Translations under genes and position numbers: made by a program
Shown here: piece by piece, positions 32,484 to 39,443 of the stretch
How the letters are laid out: every line of letters starts with the position of its first letter
Position numbering within the stretch: position 1 is the first letter of the stretch
Assembly: GCA_964542765.1 (NCBI GenBank)
Contig: CAZIVO010000023.1
Span: 1 to 39,443 of the forward strand
Direction: 5' to 3'
Source: CAZIVO01 sp964542765
GTDB taxonomy: Bacteria > Planctomycetota > UBA1135 > UBA2386
DNA: 39,443 bases
Notes under the pieces: model-generated
Database searches by the model: none
What the model was told of the DNA's origin: nothing
What the model saw: the letters and a program-made list of their open reading frames with translations, nothing else

Positions 32484-33236
32484 TCAGTTAGCCTCCTGAG
32501 CGGAGTTCCGGTGGATGCGGGTTGGACCGATCTGATCGGTGGCGAGCACGACCATGGAATCGATGTTGACGTGGGCCGGACGTGACAGGGCAAAGCCGAC
32601 GCATTCGGCAATGTCATCAGGGCTCATGGCCCTGGTGTTCTCGTAAGGCTTGGCCGCCTTCTTGCTGTCGCCGCTGAAGCGCACCAGGCTGAACTCCGTG
32701 TGGGTCAGGCCCGGGTCGATGAGCGTGACCCGGACTCCGCTGCCGTGCAGTTCGAGGCGGAGTGACTTGGCGATGGATTGCAGAGCTCGCTTGCTCGCGC
32801 AATACACGCTGGCTCCTTCGTAGCTTTCGTGGCCGGCGATCGAGCCGATCATCACCAGATGACCACAGCCTCGGTCGATCATGGATGGCAGGACGCGCCG
32901 GGTGAGGTGAAGGACGCCCATCACATTGGTCTCGATCATCTCGCGCCAGGCTTCGCCCGTGGCCTCGGAGATTTGTTCCGTTCCGCGTGCCAGCCCGGCG
33001 TTGTTGACCAGGACATCGATCGGTCCGTTGGCCGCCGTCGCTCCTTCGAGAAAGGCCTCGACGCTGGCTTCATCGGTCACGTCGAGCCGGGCACGGTAGG
33101 CCCGCTCGCTCACTTCGGCGAGTTTGTCCATGCGTCGTGCTCCGATGGAAAGTCGGTTTTCCGGTCGGTCGAGATGGCGGGCGATCGCAGCGCCGATGCC
33201 TGAACTCGCGCCGGTGACGAGGATGTGTTGAGTCAT
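32484..33236 (-). CDS. Short-chain dehydrogenase/reductase, YdfG-like
   Basis: A 250-residue classical SDR. The cofactor loop is TGASSGIG (residues 8-15), the NNAG motif is at 78-81, and the catalytic set is S132 with Y145 and K149 (YCASK). The shape, with a short C-terminus and GSIAGHESYEGASVYCASK, resembles YdfG-type NADP-dependent 3-hydroxy acid dehydrogenases that reduce malonic semialdehyde or act on serine. GARR near residue 32 fits NADP preference. The substrate cannot be set from sequence. It diverges from the M23 peptidase gene with 116 bp between. Confidence 0.9.
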   Translation of the reverse strand: MTQHILVTGASSGIGAAIARHLDRPENRLSIGARRMDKLAEVSERAYRARLDVTDEASVEAFLEGATAANGPIDVLVNNAGLARGTEQISEATGEAWREMIETNVMGVLHLTRRVLPSMIDRGCGHLVMIGSIAGHESYEGASVYCASKRALQSIAKSLRLELHGSGVRVTLIDPGLTHTEFSLVRFSGDSKKAAKPYENTRAMSPDDIAECVGFALSRPAHVNIDSMVVLATDQIGPTRIHRNSAQEAN

Positions 33237-33352
33237 ATGCCGATGTTTTCCCCGGTCAGGGCATGCATCTCAAGCTTCGACCGCCGGTGCGGCTGTGCGG
33301 AAGGCTCGCGGCGCGATACGATCAGCACGGGCTCCGCCCGGATATTTGCATC

Positions 33353-35125
33353 ATGGAATCACGACACCCACGGCTCGCGGCATGGATCTGCCTTGTCGGT
33401 CTCACGGCATCCTCTTTCGTGTTTGCGGGTGATGATCGGCAGGTTCGTGTGCACCTCAAACCCGGGCGCTGGCACCATGTTGCTGCTGACGAGGTTTCCC
33501 TGGCTGCGGTGATCACCGGGGTCGAAAAGGATCTGATCGCCCATCTGAAGCCGGGTAGCCTGCGTTTGCTTTTGAACGGACATGATGTCACCGGGGCCTT
33601 CGTTGGCGAGGCTCAGCGCCAGGGGAGAATCACCTGGGATGCGCAGGCCAAGAGCTTGTCGCTGACCGTGGTGATGGCTCTGCCCGCCGGTGAATACCGC
33701 TGGCAGGCGAGTTACCAGGGCATCTTCGGCGGTGGCCGCCGTTTCGAGCAGACCTTCTTTGCCTATGACCGCCGGACCGTCGCTGGCAAGCTGGGGCCGA
33801 TCGTTCAGGGAGCAGGCCCGCGCAGGCCCAAGCGGCTCGACATGTTTCCGCCATACGGATCGATCTCACCAGCGGATCAGGCTTTCACACGAGATGCCCG
33901 CCCTGTGTTCCGGGTCGAGTTCGGCGATACCGAATCGGGTGTCGATCCGCGCAACGTCAAGATCCTGCTCGACAATCGAGATGTGACGGCTGCTTCGAGC
34001 CTGGGTCTCGGTCTGGCGACGTATCGTCCGAACAGCAATCTCGGTAACGGTGCCCATACCTTGACCGCCCAGATCCTGGATCGCGTGGGGAATCTCACGG
34101 TGGTCAACTCGACAATCATCGTCTTCAGCGGGGCGCGAACCCCCTGGTTCTTCGCGCCGACCAACCAACCTCATCCGCTTGCCCACACCCATCACCAGTA
34201 CCAGAACTACGGCAGCAGTCCTTACTTCCACCATGGGGTCGATATTCGTCGACCCAGTGGCACCAAGGTCTATGCCGCTCGTGGCGGCAAGGTGACGGCC
34301 CTTTACTGGTACGGCCGTCAGCCGCTCTATTTCGAGGTCCAGATCACCGACGCTGATGGCTTCCGCTGGCAGTATCACCATGTCGATCAGCCCCGTGTTC
34401 CGCAGGCGGTCTACGACGCTTTTCGCAACGGCACGCCGATCGCCACGGGAGCCGAAATCGGCACGGTCGTCACCTGGCCGAGCAGCGCGTACGGGATGCG
34501 GTTCCACCACATCCATCTCAACGTCATCGCTCCCGATGGTCGTTACATGAATCCCTTGAACTTCATGCTGGAGATCGCGGATGCGACGCCGCCAACCGTG
34601 AAGAATATCTACGCCCTTCCCAATGCCAGCACGCGTGCCCTGAACAATGGAAGTAGCGGTGCGACTGTCAGCGGCCGTGTCGATATCGTTGCCGAGGCCG
34701 AGGATCTGATCGCCGGTCAGCCCTACCAGCTGACGATCCACAGGACCACCTGGGAAATCGAGCAGATCAGTGGACCGGGTCATCATCGGATGCCGGAGAC
34801 GACCTTTTGGCTCTTCAACTACCTTCCGGGCGGGTCGAACAACAGAGCTTACGCTCACGACATCTTCAAGAGCTCCTTGTATGACTCCGCCAATCGGCGC
34901 AAGCGAACCTCGGGCAACTACACGAGCCGCGTGTTTCTCTACACGGTGACCAATCGCACCGGCCCATCGTCGGTCAGCGATGCGAGTGGCTACTGGGATA
35001 CGGCGGCCAAGGATCGTTTAGGCCAAGCACTATGGCCGAACGGGCAGTATCGGGTCACGGTGCGGGCGTATGACATCAAGGGCAATGCCGGCTCGAAGAA
35101 CATCATCGTGACGGTGCAGAACTAG
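33353..35125 (+). CDS. Secreted M23-type metallopeptidase with Ig-like flanking domains
   Basis: A 590-residue exported protein. The start ATG 33353 gives a signal peptide (RLAAWICLVGLTASSFVFAG); a longer frame to 33263 lacks one. Residues ~30-260 are beta-rich Ig-like segments. The LytM/M23 domain follows: H293-H294-G-V-D297 gives the HX3D zinc motif, then PSGTKVYAARGGKV, and the second motif is H386-I-H388 with YHHVD at 341-345. M23 enzymes cut peptidoglycan cross-bridges, or when inactive control such cleavage. All metal ligands are present, so an active enzyme is likely. Residues ~395-590 add further beta domains with an insertion-like stretch (NASTRALNNGSSG). Target unknown. Confidence 0.88.
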   Translation: MESRHPRLAAWICLVGLTASSFVFAGDDRQVRVHLKPGRWHHVAADEVSLAAVITGVEKDLIAHLKPGSLRLLLNGHDVTGAFVGEAQRQGRITWDAQAKSLSLTVVMALPAGEYRWQASYQGIFGGGRRFEQTFFAYDRRTVAGKLGPIVQGAGPRRPKRLDMFPPYGSISPADQAFTRDARPVFRVEFGDTESGVDPRNVKILLDNRDVTAASSLGLGLATYRPNSNLGNGAHTLTAQILDRVGNLTVVNSTIIVFSGARTPWFFAPTNQPHPLAHTHHQYQNYGSSPYFHHGVDIRRPSGTKVYAARGGKVTALYWYGRQPLYFEVQITDADGFRWQYHHVDQPRVPQAVYDAFRNGTPIATGAEIGTVVTWPSSAYGMRFHHIHLNVIAPDGRYMNPLNFMLEIADATPPTVKNIYALPNASTRALNNGSSGATVSGRVDIVAEAEDLIAGQPYQLTIHRTTWEIEQISGPGHHRMPETTFWLFNYLPGGSNNRAYAHDIFKSSLYDSANRRKRTSGNYTSRVFLYTVTNRTGPSSVSDASGYWDTAAKDRLGQALWPNGQYRVTVRAYDIKGNAGSKNIIVTVQN

Positions 35126-35154
35126 CGGCGCCCCGAGGTTTCCTTGGCATCCCG

Positions 35155-35865
35155 CTAGGATGTCGTGGTGATCTGCCACACCGCCCACAGCAAGACCGTC
35201 ACGGTGATGGCCAGAACCACCAGACGAACCTTGGCGTGACCCTTGTCGATGCTCCAGCGGCTGGCCCAGAAACTTCCCGTGCCGCAGCCGATCGCCAGGG
35301 CAGCGGCGGGACCCCATTCGATCTTTCCTGCGCTCGCGAAGTAGACCACGGCCGCCCCGGCCGCGCAGATCATGATCGCCATCTTGGCGGCATTGGTGGC
35401 CACCAGGTCCTGGCGGTGGAGCGTGGTCAGGACGAGGATGGAGAGAAGCCCGGCGGCGACCTGAATGAAACCCATGTGCAGGCCGATGAGAAGGAACAGC
35501 AGCGGCCACCAGCGGGTTGCTTCGATCTTGGTGGTCGGGTCCGGTGTGCGGTTCCGGAGCTGTTGAGCGAGCACCGCCAGCAAGATCGTGATGAGCACGC
35601 TGCGATAGACCCAGACGGGCAGGGTGACGGCGAGCCAAGCACCGGCGATGGCGCCGGGGATGGCCAGGAGCCCATAGATCCATGCTCGCGGCGGGATTGC
35701 TTGCCCGCGGCTCTTGAAGCCGACCAGTCCGGCGATGCCGATGGCCAGTGCCCCCAAGCGGAGGCTGGCGTTCGCCGTGACCGTGCCGAGGCCGCCTGCC
35801 ATTTCCAGGGCGATCAGTCCGATCGCGCCCGCAGCGCCGGCCATGTTGTTGATGGCACCCATCAA
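35155..35865 (-). CDS. TauE/SafE-family permease (start uncertain)
   Basis: About 236 residues with six or seven hydrophobic segments and the TauE/SafE pattern: an N-terminal GAINNMAGAAGAIGLIALEMAG and, in the second half, the mirrored HMGFIQVAAGLLSILVLTT. The family exports or imports small organic or inorganic anions such as sulfite or sulfoacetate; the substrate is unknown. The first in-frame starts are TTG 35865 and ATG 35862, but the sequence upstream (LNDPIPLLILFGTGLL, ending at the TTG) continues the first membrane helix, so the real start may be an unusual codon (CTG 35910 or ATT/CTG at 35886-35889). It follows mdh by about 50 bp and converges with the peptidase gene. Confidence 0.88.
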   Translation of the reverse strand: MMGAINNMAGAAGAIGLIALEMAGGLGTVTANASLRLGALAIGIAGLVGFKSRGQAIPPRAWIYGLLAIPGAIAGAWLAVTLPVWVYRSVLITILLAVLAQQLRNRTPDPTTKIEATRWWPLLFLLIGLHMGFIQVAAGLLSILVLTTLHRQDLVATNAAKMAIMICAAGAAVVYFASAGKIEWGPAAALAIGCGTGSFWASRWSIDKGHAKVRLVVLAITVTVLLWAVWQITTTS

Positions 35866-35914
35866 CAGGCCGGTGCCGAACAGAATCAGGAGTGGTATGG
35901 GGTCGTTCAGATCG

Positions 35915-36892
35915 TTACGGGAGCAGGTCGGCGACCGCTTCCCGCTCCTCCATCAATTCGTTGACGCTGATCTGGATCTTCTCTTGTGCAAAATCGTCGT
36001 GTTCGAGGCCCTGCACGATGCTCCATCCACCGGCACCGTCGGTGGTGCAGCCGAAGGAGGAAATCAGCCCCTGCGGAACGCCGTAGCTCCCGTCCGAGCG
36101 TACGCAGATCGAGACATGCTCGCCAGCCGCCGTCGCCTGGTAGAGCGATCGGGCGTGACCGATCGCCGCATTTGCCGCGGAGAGGGCGGAGGACAGGCCA
36201 CGGGCTTCGATGATGGCCTTGCCGCGCTCCTGGACCGTTGCGATGAAGGGGCCGTGCAGCCAGTCGTGATCGGTGATCACTTCGGATGCCGGCCGACCCT
36301 CGATGGTGGCATGGTTCCAGTCCGGGAATTGCGTGTTGCTGTGGTTGCCCCAGATGATCGCATTGCGGACCGCACTCCAGTGCACGCCCGCCTTGCTGGC
36401 GAGTTGTGCCGTGGCGCGATTCTGATCGAGGCGCGTCATCGCCGTGAACCGATCGTCAGGAATGTCGGGTGCGTGGTTCATTGCGATCAGGCAGTTTGTG
36501 TTGCAGGGATTGCCTACCACGATGACGCGGACATCGGTGCCGGCGTGATCGTTGATGGCTCTTCCCTGGCCGGTGAAGATCGGTCCGTTCTCGCGGATGA
36601 GATCCTTGCGTTCTTGCCCCTTGGATCGTGGCTTGCTGCCGACGAGGAAGATCAGGTCAGCGTCTTTGAACGCTACTTCCGGCTGGTCGGTGCAGGTGAT
36701 GTTCCGCAACAGGCCGAAGGCACAGTCTTCGAGTTCCATTCGCACGCCCTCGAGTGCCGGCAGTGCGGGAGGGATTTCGAGGAGGCTCAGAGAGACCTCC
36801 GTGTCGGCACCGAAGATGCTGCCGGCCGCGATTCTGGGGAGAAGGCTGTATCCGATCTGACCGGCAGCGCCGGTGATAGCAACGCGTTTCAT
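35915..36892 (-). CDS. mdh: Malate dehydrogenase (Thermus/cytosolic type)
   Basis: A 325-residue NAD-dependent malate dehydrogenase. The start ATG 36892 gives MKRVAITGAAGQIGYSLLPRIA, a Rossmann NAD site; TTG 36916 would add eight unconserved residues. Further signatures are LEGVRMELEDCAFGLL, the substrate-loop arginines (GSKPRSKGQERKDL), VVGNPCNTNCLIA, AMTRLDQNRA, and the catalytic His in WGNHSNTQFPD. The 'GAAGQIGYSLL' N-terminus and ELEDCAF place it in the cytosolic/Thermus MDH group rather than the LDH-like one. With the class I fumarase it supplies two consecutive TCA steps. It may be cotranscribed with the TauE/SafE gene behind it. Confidence 0.96.
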   Translation of the reverse strand: MKRVAITGAAGQIGYSLLPRIAAGSIFGADTEVSLSLLEIPPALPALEGVRMELEDCAFGLLRNITCTDQPEVAFKDADLIFLVGSKPRSKGQERKDLIRENGPIFTGQGRAINDHAGTDVRVIVVGNPCNTNCLIAMNHAPDIPDDRFTAMTRLDQNRATAQLASKAGVHWSAVRNAIIWGNHSNTQFPDWNHATIEGRPASEVITDHDWLHGPFIATVQERGKAIIEARGLSSALSAANAAIGHARSLYQATAAGEHVSICVRSDGSYGVPQGLISSFGCTTDGAGGWSIVQGLEHDDFAQEKIQISVNELMEEREAVADLLP

Positions 36893-36990
36893 GGTCGTCT
36901 GAGGGTATCCTTGCAATGCGATTCCTCAGACCAACCTTCGCACATTATTGAGAGTTTCAATGCTTGTGCGCGCAGGGTCGAAGCCGGTAG

Positions 36991-37407
36991 CTAGGATTCA
37001 GCACTGGAAGCATCCCGAATCCGCAGCGGCCTGCGTGGATCGGATTCCTCGTTGCACTTGTGCCCGAACCGAATCTCGTTCTCGCCCTCTTGCCAGCAAA
37101 AGATGACAGGGTCGTCCTGGGTACGGCCAGGGAAGTGGATCGTCAGAGGGGTGATCCTGAGGATCTGCAGCCCGAAGCTCGTGAGTTCTGAACAGGCGTG
37201 ATGGAGTCCCTCGTCGATGGTCTGAATCTGCGCCTGGATATCGGACAAGGCTATGCTCATCCCTTCGGGCGAGCCCGCTTCCTTCAGTTCTTCCGATCGC
37301 CGTTGCAATCGTCGGAGTGCCAGCCGTCGCTCGACAATTTCTCGAGCGATGGAATGGACCAAGGGCAGCGCCGCATTGGATTCGGCCAGAGAGAAGTTCT
37401 TCGACAT
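36991..37407 (-). CDS. DUF2203 family protein
   Basis: A 138-residue soluble protein. The N-terminus FSLAESNAALPLVHSIAREIVERRLALRRLQRR is helical; the C-terminal part has TSFGLQILRITPLTIHFPGRTQDDPVIFCWQEGENEIRFGH, the conserved core of DUF2203, where the usual 'GVELKDLDxGLVDFPGR...W' is slightly altered. Function is unknown across the family. The ATG at 37407 has no obvious ribosome binding site. It lies 98 bp upstream of mdh, on the same strand. Confidence 0.85.
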   Translation of the reverse strand: MSKNFSLAESNAALPLVHSIAREIVERRLALRRLQRRSEELKEAGSPEGMSIALSDIQAQIQTIDEGLHHACSELTSFGLQILRITPLTIHFPGRTQDDPVIFCWQEGENEIRFGHKCNEESDPRRPLRIRDASSAES

Positions 37408-37776
37408 TCTGTGGTCTTGTGTGTTGGGCGGCAGGTGCGTAGCGCGTAACAGAGCCTAGTGAGGTCTCTTTGTCCAGTAACCAGATCGTTGGAAATCTCT
37501 AGTTCGTCGAGGCTTGAGTGAATCACATCGGAATTTTTCCGTTGCTAGGGAGAGAAGTTACGACATTTTATTCGCTGCACAGAAAGGCGGTGATGATTTG
37601 GGGGGGGACCCTTTCTCGGAGGCGGGGAGTCCTTTCGTTCTGACGGAAATGAGTAGGGACTGGTACGCCGCAAAGTTTTTTTTGCATGAGCGAGTGAGAG
37701 GGAGTTCATCCCCATGAGTGTCCGCCGAGGCTCGGTCGGGTGGGTGAGTGCGCGAGCCATCGCGCGGCCAAGCAGC
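37408..37776. other. 369-bp gap between DUF2203 and methyltransferase-like genes
   Basis: I found no gene here. It contains a G8 run with flanking pyrimidines (37597-37608), a T8 run near 37676-37683, and a GCGCGA-GCCA-TCGCGC hairpin (37750-37765). No ribosome binding site leads into a convincing ORF. Confidence 0.5.
37750..37765 (-). terminator. Hairpin after the methyltransferase-like gene
   Basis: GCGCGA, a 4-nt loop and TCGCGC form a 6-bp GC stem about 11 bp past the leftward stop at 37777. There is no T-run. Confidence 0.4.
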
Positions 37777-38463
37777 TTATCTCTGGCCCCAGACCAGCAG
37801 GCGATGGATCACTACTTCGCTTTTGCCGGTGGTTTTCCATCGCTGTGCCAGCACCAGGGCAAGATCCTCGCGGAGTTCTTCGCGCTCACAGGCAGAGCAC
37901 AGGACTCGAGCGGCATGTTCGGCGCTTTCGAATGGTGTGATGTGGGCGGTTGTCGCGGTGCCGATATTTCGCAATCCGGCCTTTTGTAGGCTCTCCTCCG
38001 CATCGCTCCGGCTCGGCCCAATCCAGCCCTGGAGCTGCTCGGGATCGCCGCCGAGTGACTGAAAAGCCGAGGAAAGTTCCTCGCAAAAGTGCTCGGCAGG
38101 CAGGTTGAGGACGAGGCGGCCGCCGAGACGCAGGTTGGAACTGCCGATTTCCGCCAGAGAATTCGCGGTCCAGTCTCCCATGCTGAAGGGGCAGGCCAGG
38201 GCGGCATCGAACATGCCGAAGCGCTCCCCGCCTTGCGGTTGGTAGAGGATGACCTCGGAACCGTCACGCCGGAGAGCATCGGCGCGGCCGACATCCTGTT
38301 CGAGGATGAGGAGTTCGCCGTCGCCGATGGCTCTCGCCACGGCTCTCGCTTGACCCGTGGTCGATGCGCCGATCATCAGAACCCTGTCATGGGGTCGCAA
38401 GTCGAGTCGCTCGAGGGCATCAACCAGCCAAGGTTGCGCGGTGGTGGCATCGCCGACCGTCAC
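37777..38463 (-). CDS. SAM-dependent methyltransferase-like protein
   Basis: A 228-residue protein with a class I Rossmann pattern. RVLMIGASTTGQARAVARAI is motif I with a degenerate glycine loop (GASTTG in place of GxGxG), followed by GELLILEQD with an acidic end, FDAALACPFSM and LRLGGRLVLNLP as motifs IV/V. No substrate can be named. It starts with GTG, which overlaps the stop of the MBL-fold gene by 4 nt (GTGA), so the two are translationally coupled. The short C-terminal part is helical and charged. Confidence 0.72.
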   Translation of the reverse strand: MTVGDATTAQPWLVDALERLDLRPHDRVLMIGASTTGQARAVARAIGDGELLILEQDVGRADALRRDGSEVILYQPQGGERFGMFDAALACPFSMGDWTANSLAEIGSSNLRLGGRLVLNLPAEHFCEELSSAFQSLGGDPEQLQGWIGPSRSDAEESLQKAGLRNIGTATTAHITPFESAEHAARVLCSACEREELREDLALVLAQRWKTTGKSEVVIHRLLVWGQR

Positions 38464-39308
38464 AGATCTACACGCTCGGCGACTTCGAAGGTTTTAGCGC
38501 CGTGTTTTACCGTGGCGGCAGGTCCGAAGGGGTCGTGCTCGAAGAACAGGACCCACCCTTCGACTGCAGCTCGGGACAGGATCTTCTTCTTCTCTTCGAT
38601 GGTGATGAGGGGTTGGTTGTCGTACGCCATGACCCATGGCGGCCGGATGTGAGCGGATGTGGGGATCATGTCTGCGCAGTAGATCAGCTTGCCTTCTTCG
38701 CCCGAGATGATGGGCAATTGCATCGCCGTTGTGTGGCCTTCGGAGAGGAAGAGTTCGATCCCCGGCGCCCATTCACCGGGCCCGTCGAGCAGTTCCAGAA
38801 CGCCTTCCCTTTGAAGGGCCACCCAGTTCGAGGAGAGGTAGCTGGCGCGATCCTTGTCGGTGGGGTGCTCGGCCCAGGCGAGATTTCGTTTCTGGACCCA
38901 GTAACGGGCATTGGCGAAAGAGGGTGTTTGGTCTCCATCGACCAGTTGCGTTGCGCCGCCGGCGTGGTCGAAGTGCAGATGAGTCAAGATGACATCGGTG
39001 ATCTCGCCAGGGGTCAGGCCATGCTGGGCGAGGCTCGTCTCCAGTTGCCAGCGCTCATGATCGACTCCGTAGATGTCGGCCAGTTTCGGCGACCAGTCGG
39101 TGCCGACGCCGGTATCGACAAGGACCCGTCGGGGACCGTTCGCTTCCACCAGCAACATGGCCCGGGCGGCCAGGCCGATGCGATTGCAGTCATCGGGAGG
39201 GATCTCCTTCTCCCATAGTGAGCGTGGTACAACGCCGAACATCGCGCCGCCGTCGAGCGCGAACCATCCTGTTTCGATGGAGCTGACTTCCCAGTGTCCG
39301 ATGCGCAT
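38460..39308 (-). CDS. MBL-fold metallo-hydrolase
   Basis: A 282-residue metallo-beta-lactamase-fold hydrolase. The metal motif is H110-L-H112-F-D114-H115 (THLHFDHAGG), with further ligands SEGHTTAM (His) and YCADMIP (Asp) and a C-terminal FEHDPFGPA (His). The pattern fits lactonases, quorum-quenching enzymes and other small-molecule hydrolases; the substrate cannot be set. Start ATG 39308 begins the conserved MRIGHWEVSSIETGWFALDGG. The frame runs on upstream to the window edge, but without conservation. It overlaps the methyltransferase-like gene by 4 nt. Confidence 0.9.
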   Translation of the reverse strand: MRIGHWEVSSIETGWFALDGGAMFGVVPRSLWEKEIPPDDCNRIGLAARAMLLVEANGPRRVLVDTGVGTDWSPKLADIYGVDHERWQLETSLAQHGLTPGEITDVILTHLHFDHAGGATQLVDGDQTPSFANARYWVQKRNLAWAEHPTDKDRASYLSSNWVALQREGVLELLDGPGEWAPGIELFLSEGHTTAMQLPIISGEEGKLIYCADMIPTSAHIRPPWVMAYDNQPLITIEEKKKILSRAAVEGWVLFFEHDPFGPAATVKHGAKTFEVAERVDL

Positions 39309-39358
39309 GGTGAGGGTTCCCGATGCCGACTTTGGCGAGGGCGGTGAGAAAATCCAGA

Positions 39359-39443
39359 TCATGATCCGGCGGTAAGGAAAAACTTCTTCGGGGGAGCCAC
39401 TCCGTCGGTGTGGGCTGGCTGCGCCGGCCCCCTCGTCAAACCC
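39359..39443 (-). CDS. Possible 3' end of a gene entering from the right edge
   Basis: In one leftward frame the last 85 bases read as about 27 codons, GLTRGPAQPAHTDGV..., ending with KKFFLTAGS and a TGA at 39359-39361, 50 bp before the MBL-fold ATG. The short stretch cannot be assigned. It could be a chance open frame. Confidence 0.3.
   Translation of the reverse strand, partial: GLTRGPAQPAHTDGVAPPKKFFLTAGS

Noticed and set aside
31121..32491. 456-codon open frame antisense to the SLC13 transporter
   Set aside because: Acidic, low-complexity translation (runs of D, H, G, E) typical of the complement of a GC-rich membrane gene. The opposite strand has clear transporter motifs.
1..39443. CRISPR array, insertion sequence or prophage
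   Set aside because: No regularly spaced repeats, transposase or phage-type genes were seen. The imperfect direct repeats in the kelch gene encode blade motifs.

Overview
The window looks like chromosomal DNA of a GC-rich Gram-negative-type bacterium, most probably a member of the Planctomycetota. This is inferred from protein style, not from a marker gene. The clues are secreted proteins with low-motif beta-rich architecture, including a kelch protein with a C-terminal domain of a type I associate with planctomycete exported proteins. Others are a soluble zinc-finger/TPR anti-sigma factor beside an ECF sigma factor, GSI-alpha and GSII glutamine synthetases side by side, and several small conserved-looking proteins (DUF1572/DinB, DUF2203, DUF2304, a zinc ribbon). 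I see no phage, insertion sequence, integrase or CRISPR array.

Layout. 1-4.3 kb: a tRNA-Val(CAC), then two large membrane proteins of GT-C glycosyltransferase style flanking a homoserine-kinase-like GHMP kinase. 4.3-6.3 kb: a 57-codon ORF with a good ribosome binding site, then a radical SAM gene whose N-terminal 'twitch' cluster domain is cut from its radical SAM/TPR part by one in-frame TAA. 6.4-10.0 kb: a leftward operon (GT2 glycosyltransferase, DUF2304 membrane protein, DinB-like protein, ALDH7-type aldehyde dehydrogenase, small unknown protein). 10.3-14.4 kb: secreted kelch protein, queA, and a leftward overlapping pair of a SenB-like selenosugar synthase and thiE. 14.4-19.7 kb: small membrane protein, class I fumarase, secreted protein, zinc-ribbon protein, queG.

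19.9-23.3 kb: a rightward group with a degenerate histidine-kinase-like protein, an ECF sigma factor, a zinc-finger/TPR anti-sigma protein and a small exported Gly/Asn-rich protein, closed by a strong hairpin. It reads as a self-contained regulatory module and is one of the most interesting parts of the window. 23.4-27.2 kb: GDPD lipoprotein and the glnII-glnA pair, with a strong hairpin between the two synthetases, a second small hairpin over the glnA ribosome binding site and a sigma-54-like promoter upstream of glnII. 27.2-39.4 kb: membrane-embedded spermidine-synthase-like protein, SIS-domain gmhA, SLC13/RCK transporter, SDR oxidoreductase, secreted M23 peptidase, TauE/SafE permease, malate dehydrogenase, DUF2203 protein, a methyltransferase-like protein and an MBL-fold hydrolase, with what may be the tail of a further gene at the right edge.

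Functionally the window mixes core metabolism (fumarase, malate dehydrogenase, glutamine synthetases, thiamine phosphate synthase, homoserine kinase), queuosine tRNA modification (queA and queG, about 6 kb apart), envelope or glycan functions (GT2, GT-C, gmhA, M23, GDPD) and signalling. The leading candidates for something undescribed are the sigma/anti-sigma module with the pseudo-histidine kinase, the SenB-like enzyme without SenA or SenC beside it, and the stop-split twitch/radical SAM/TPR gene. All functional calls come from reading the sequence; no database search was run.
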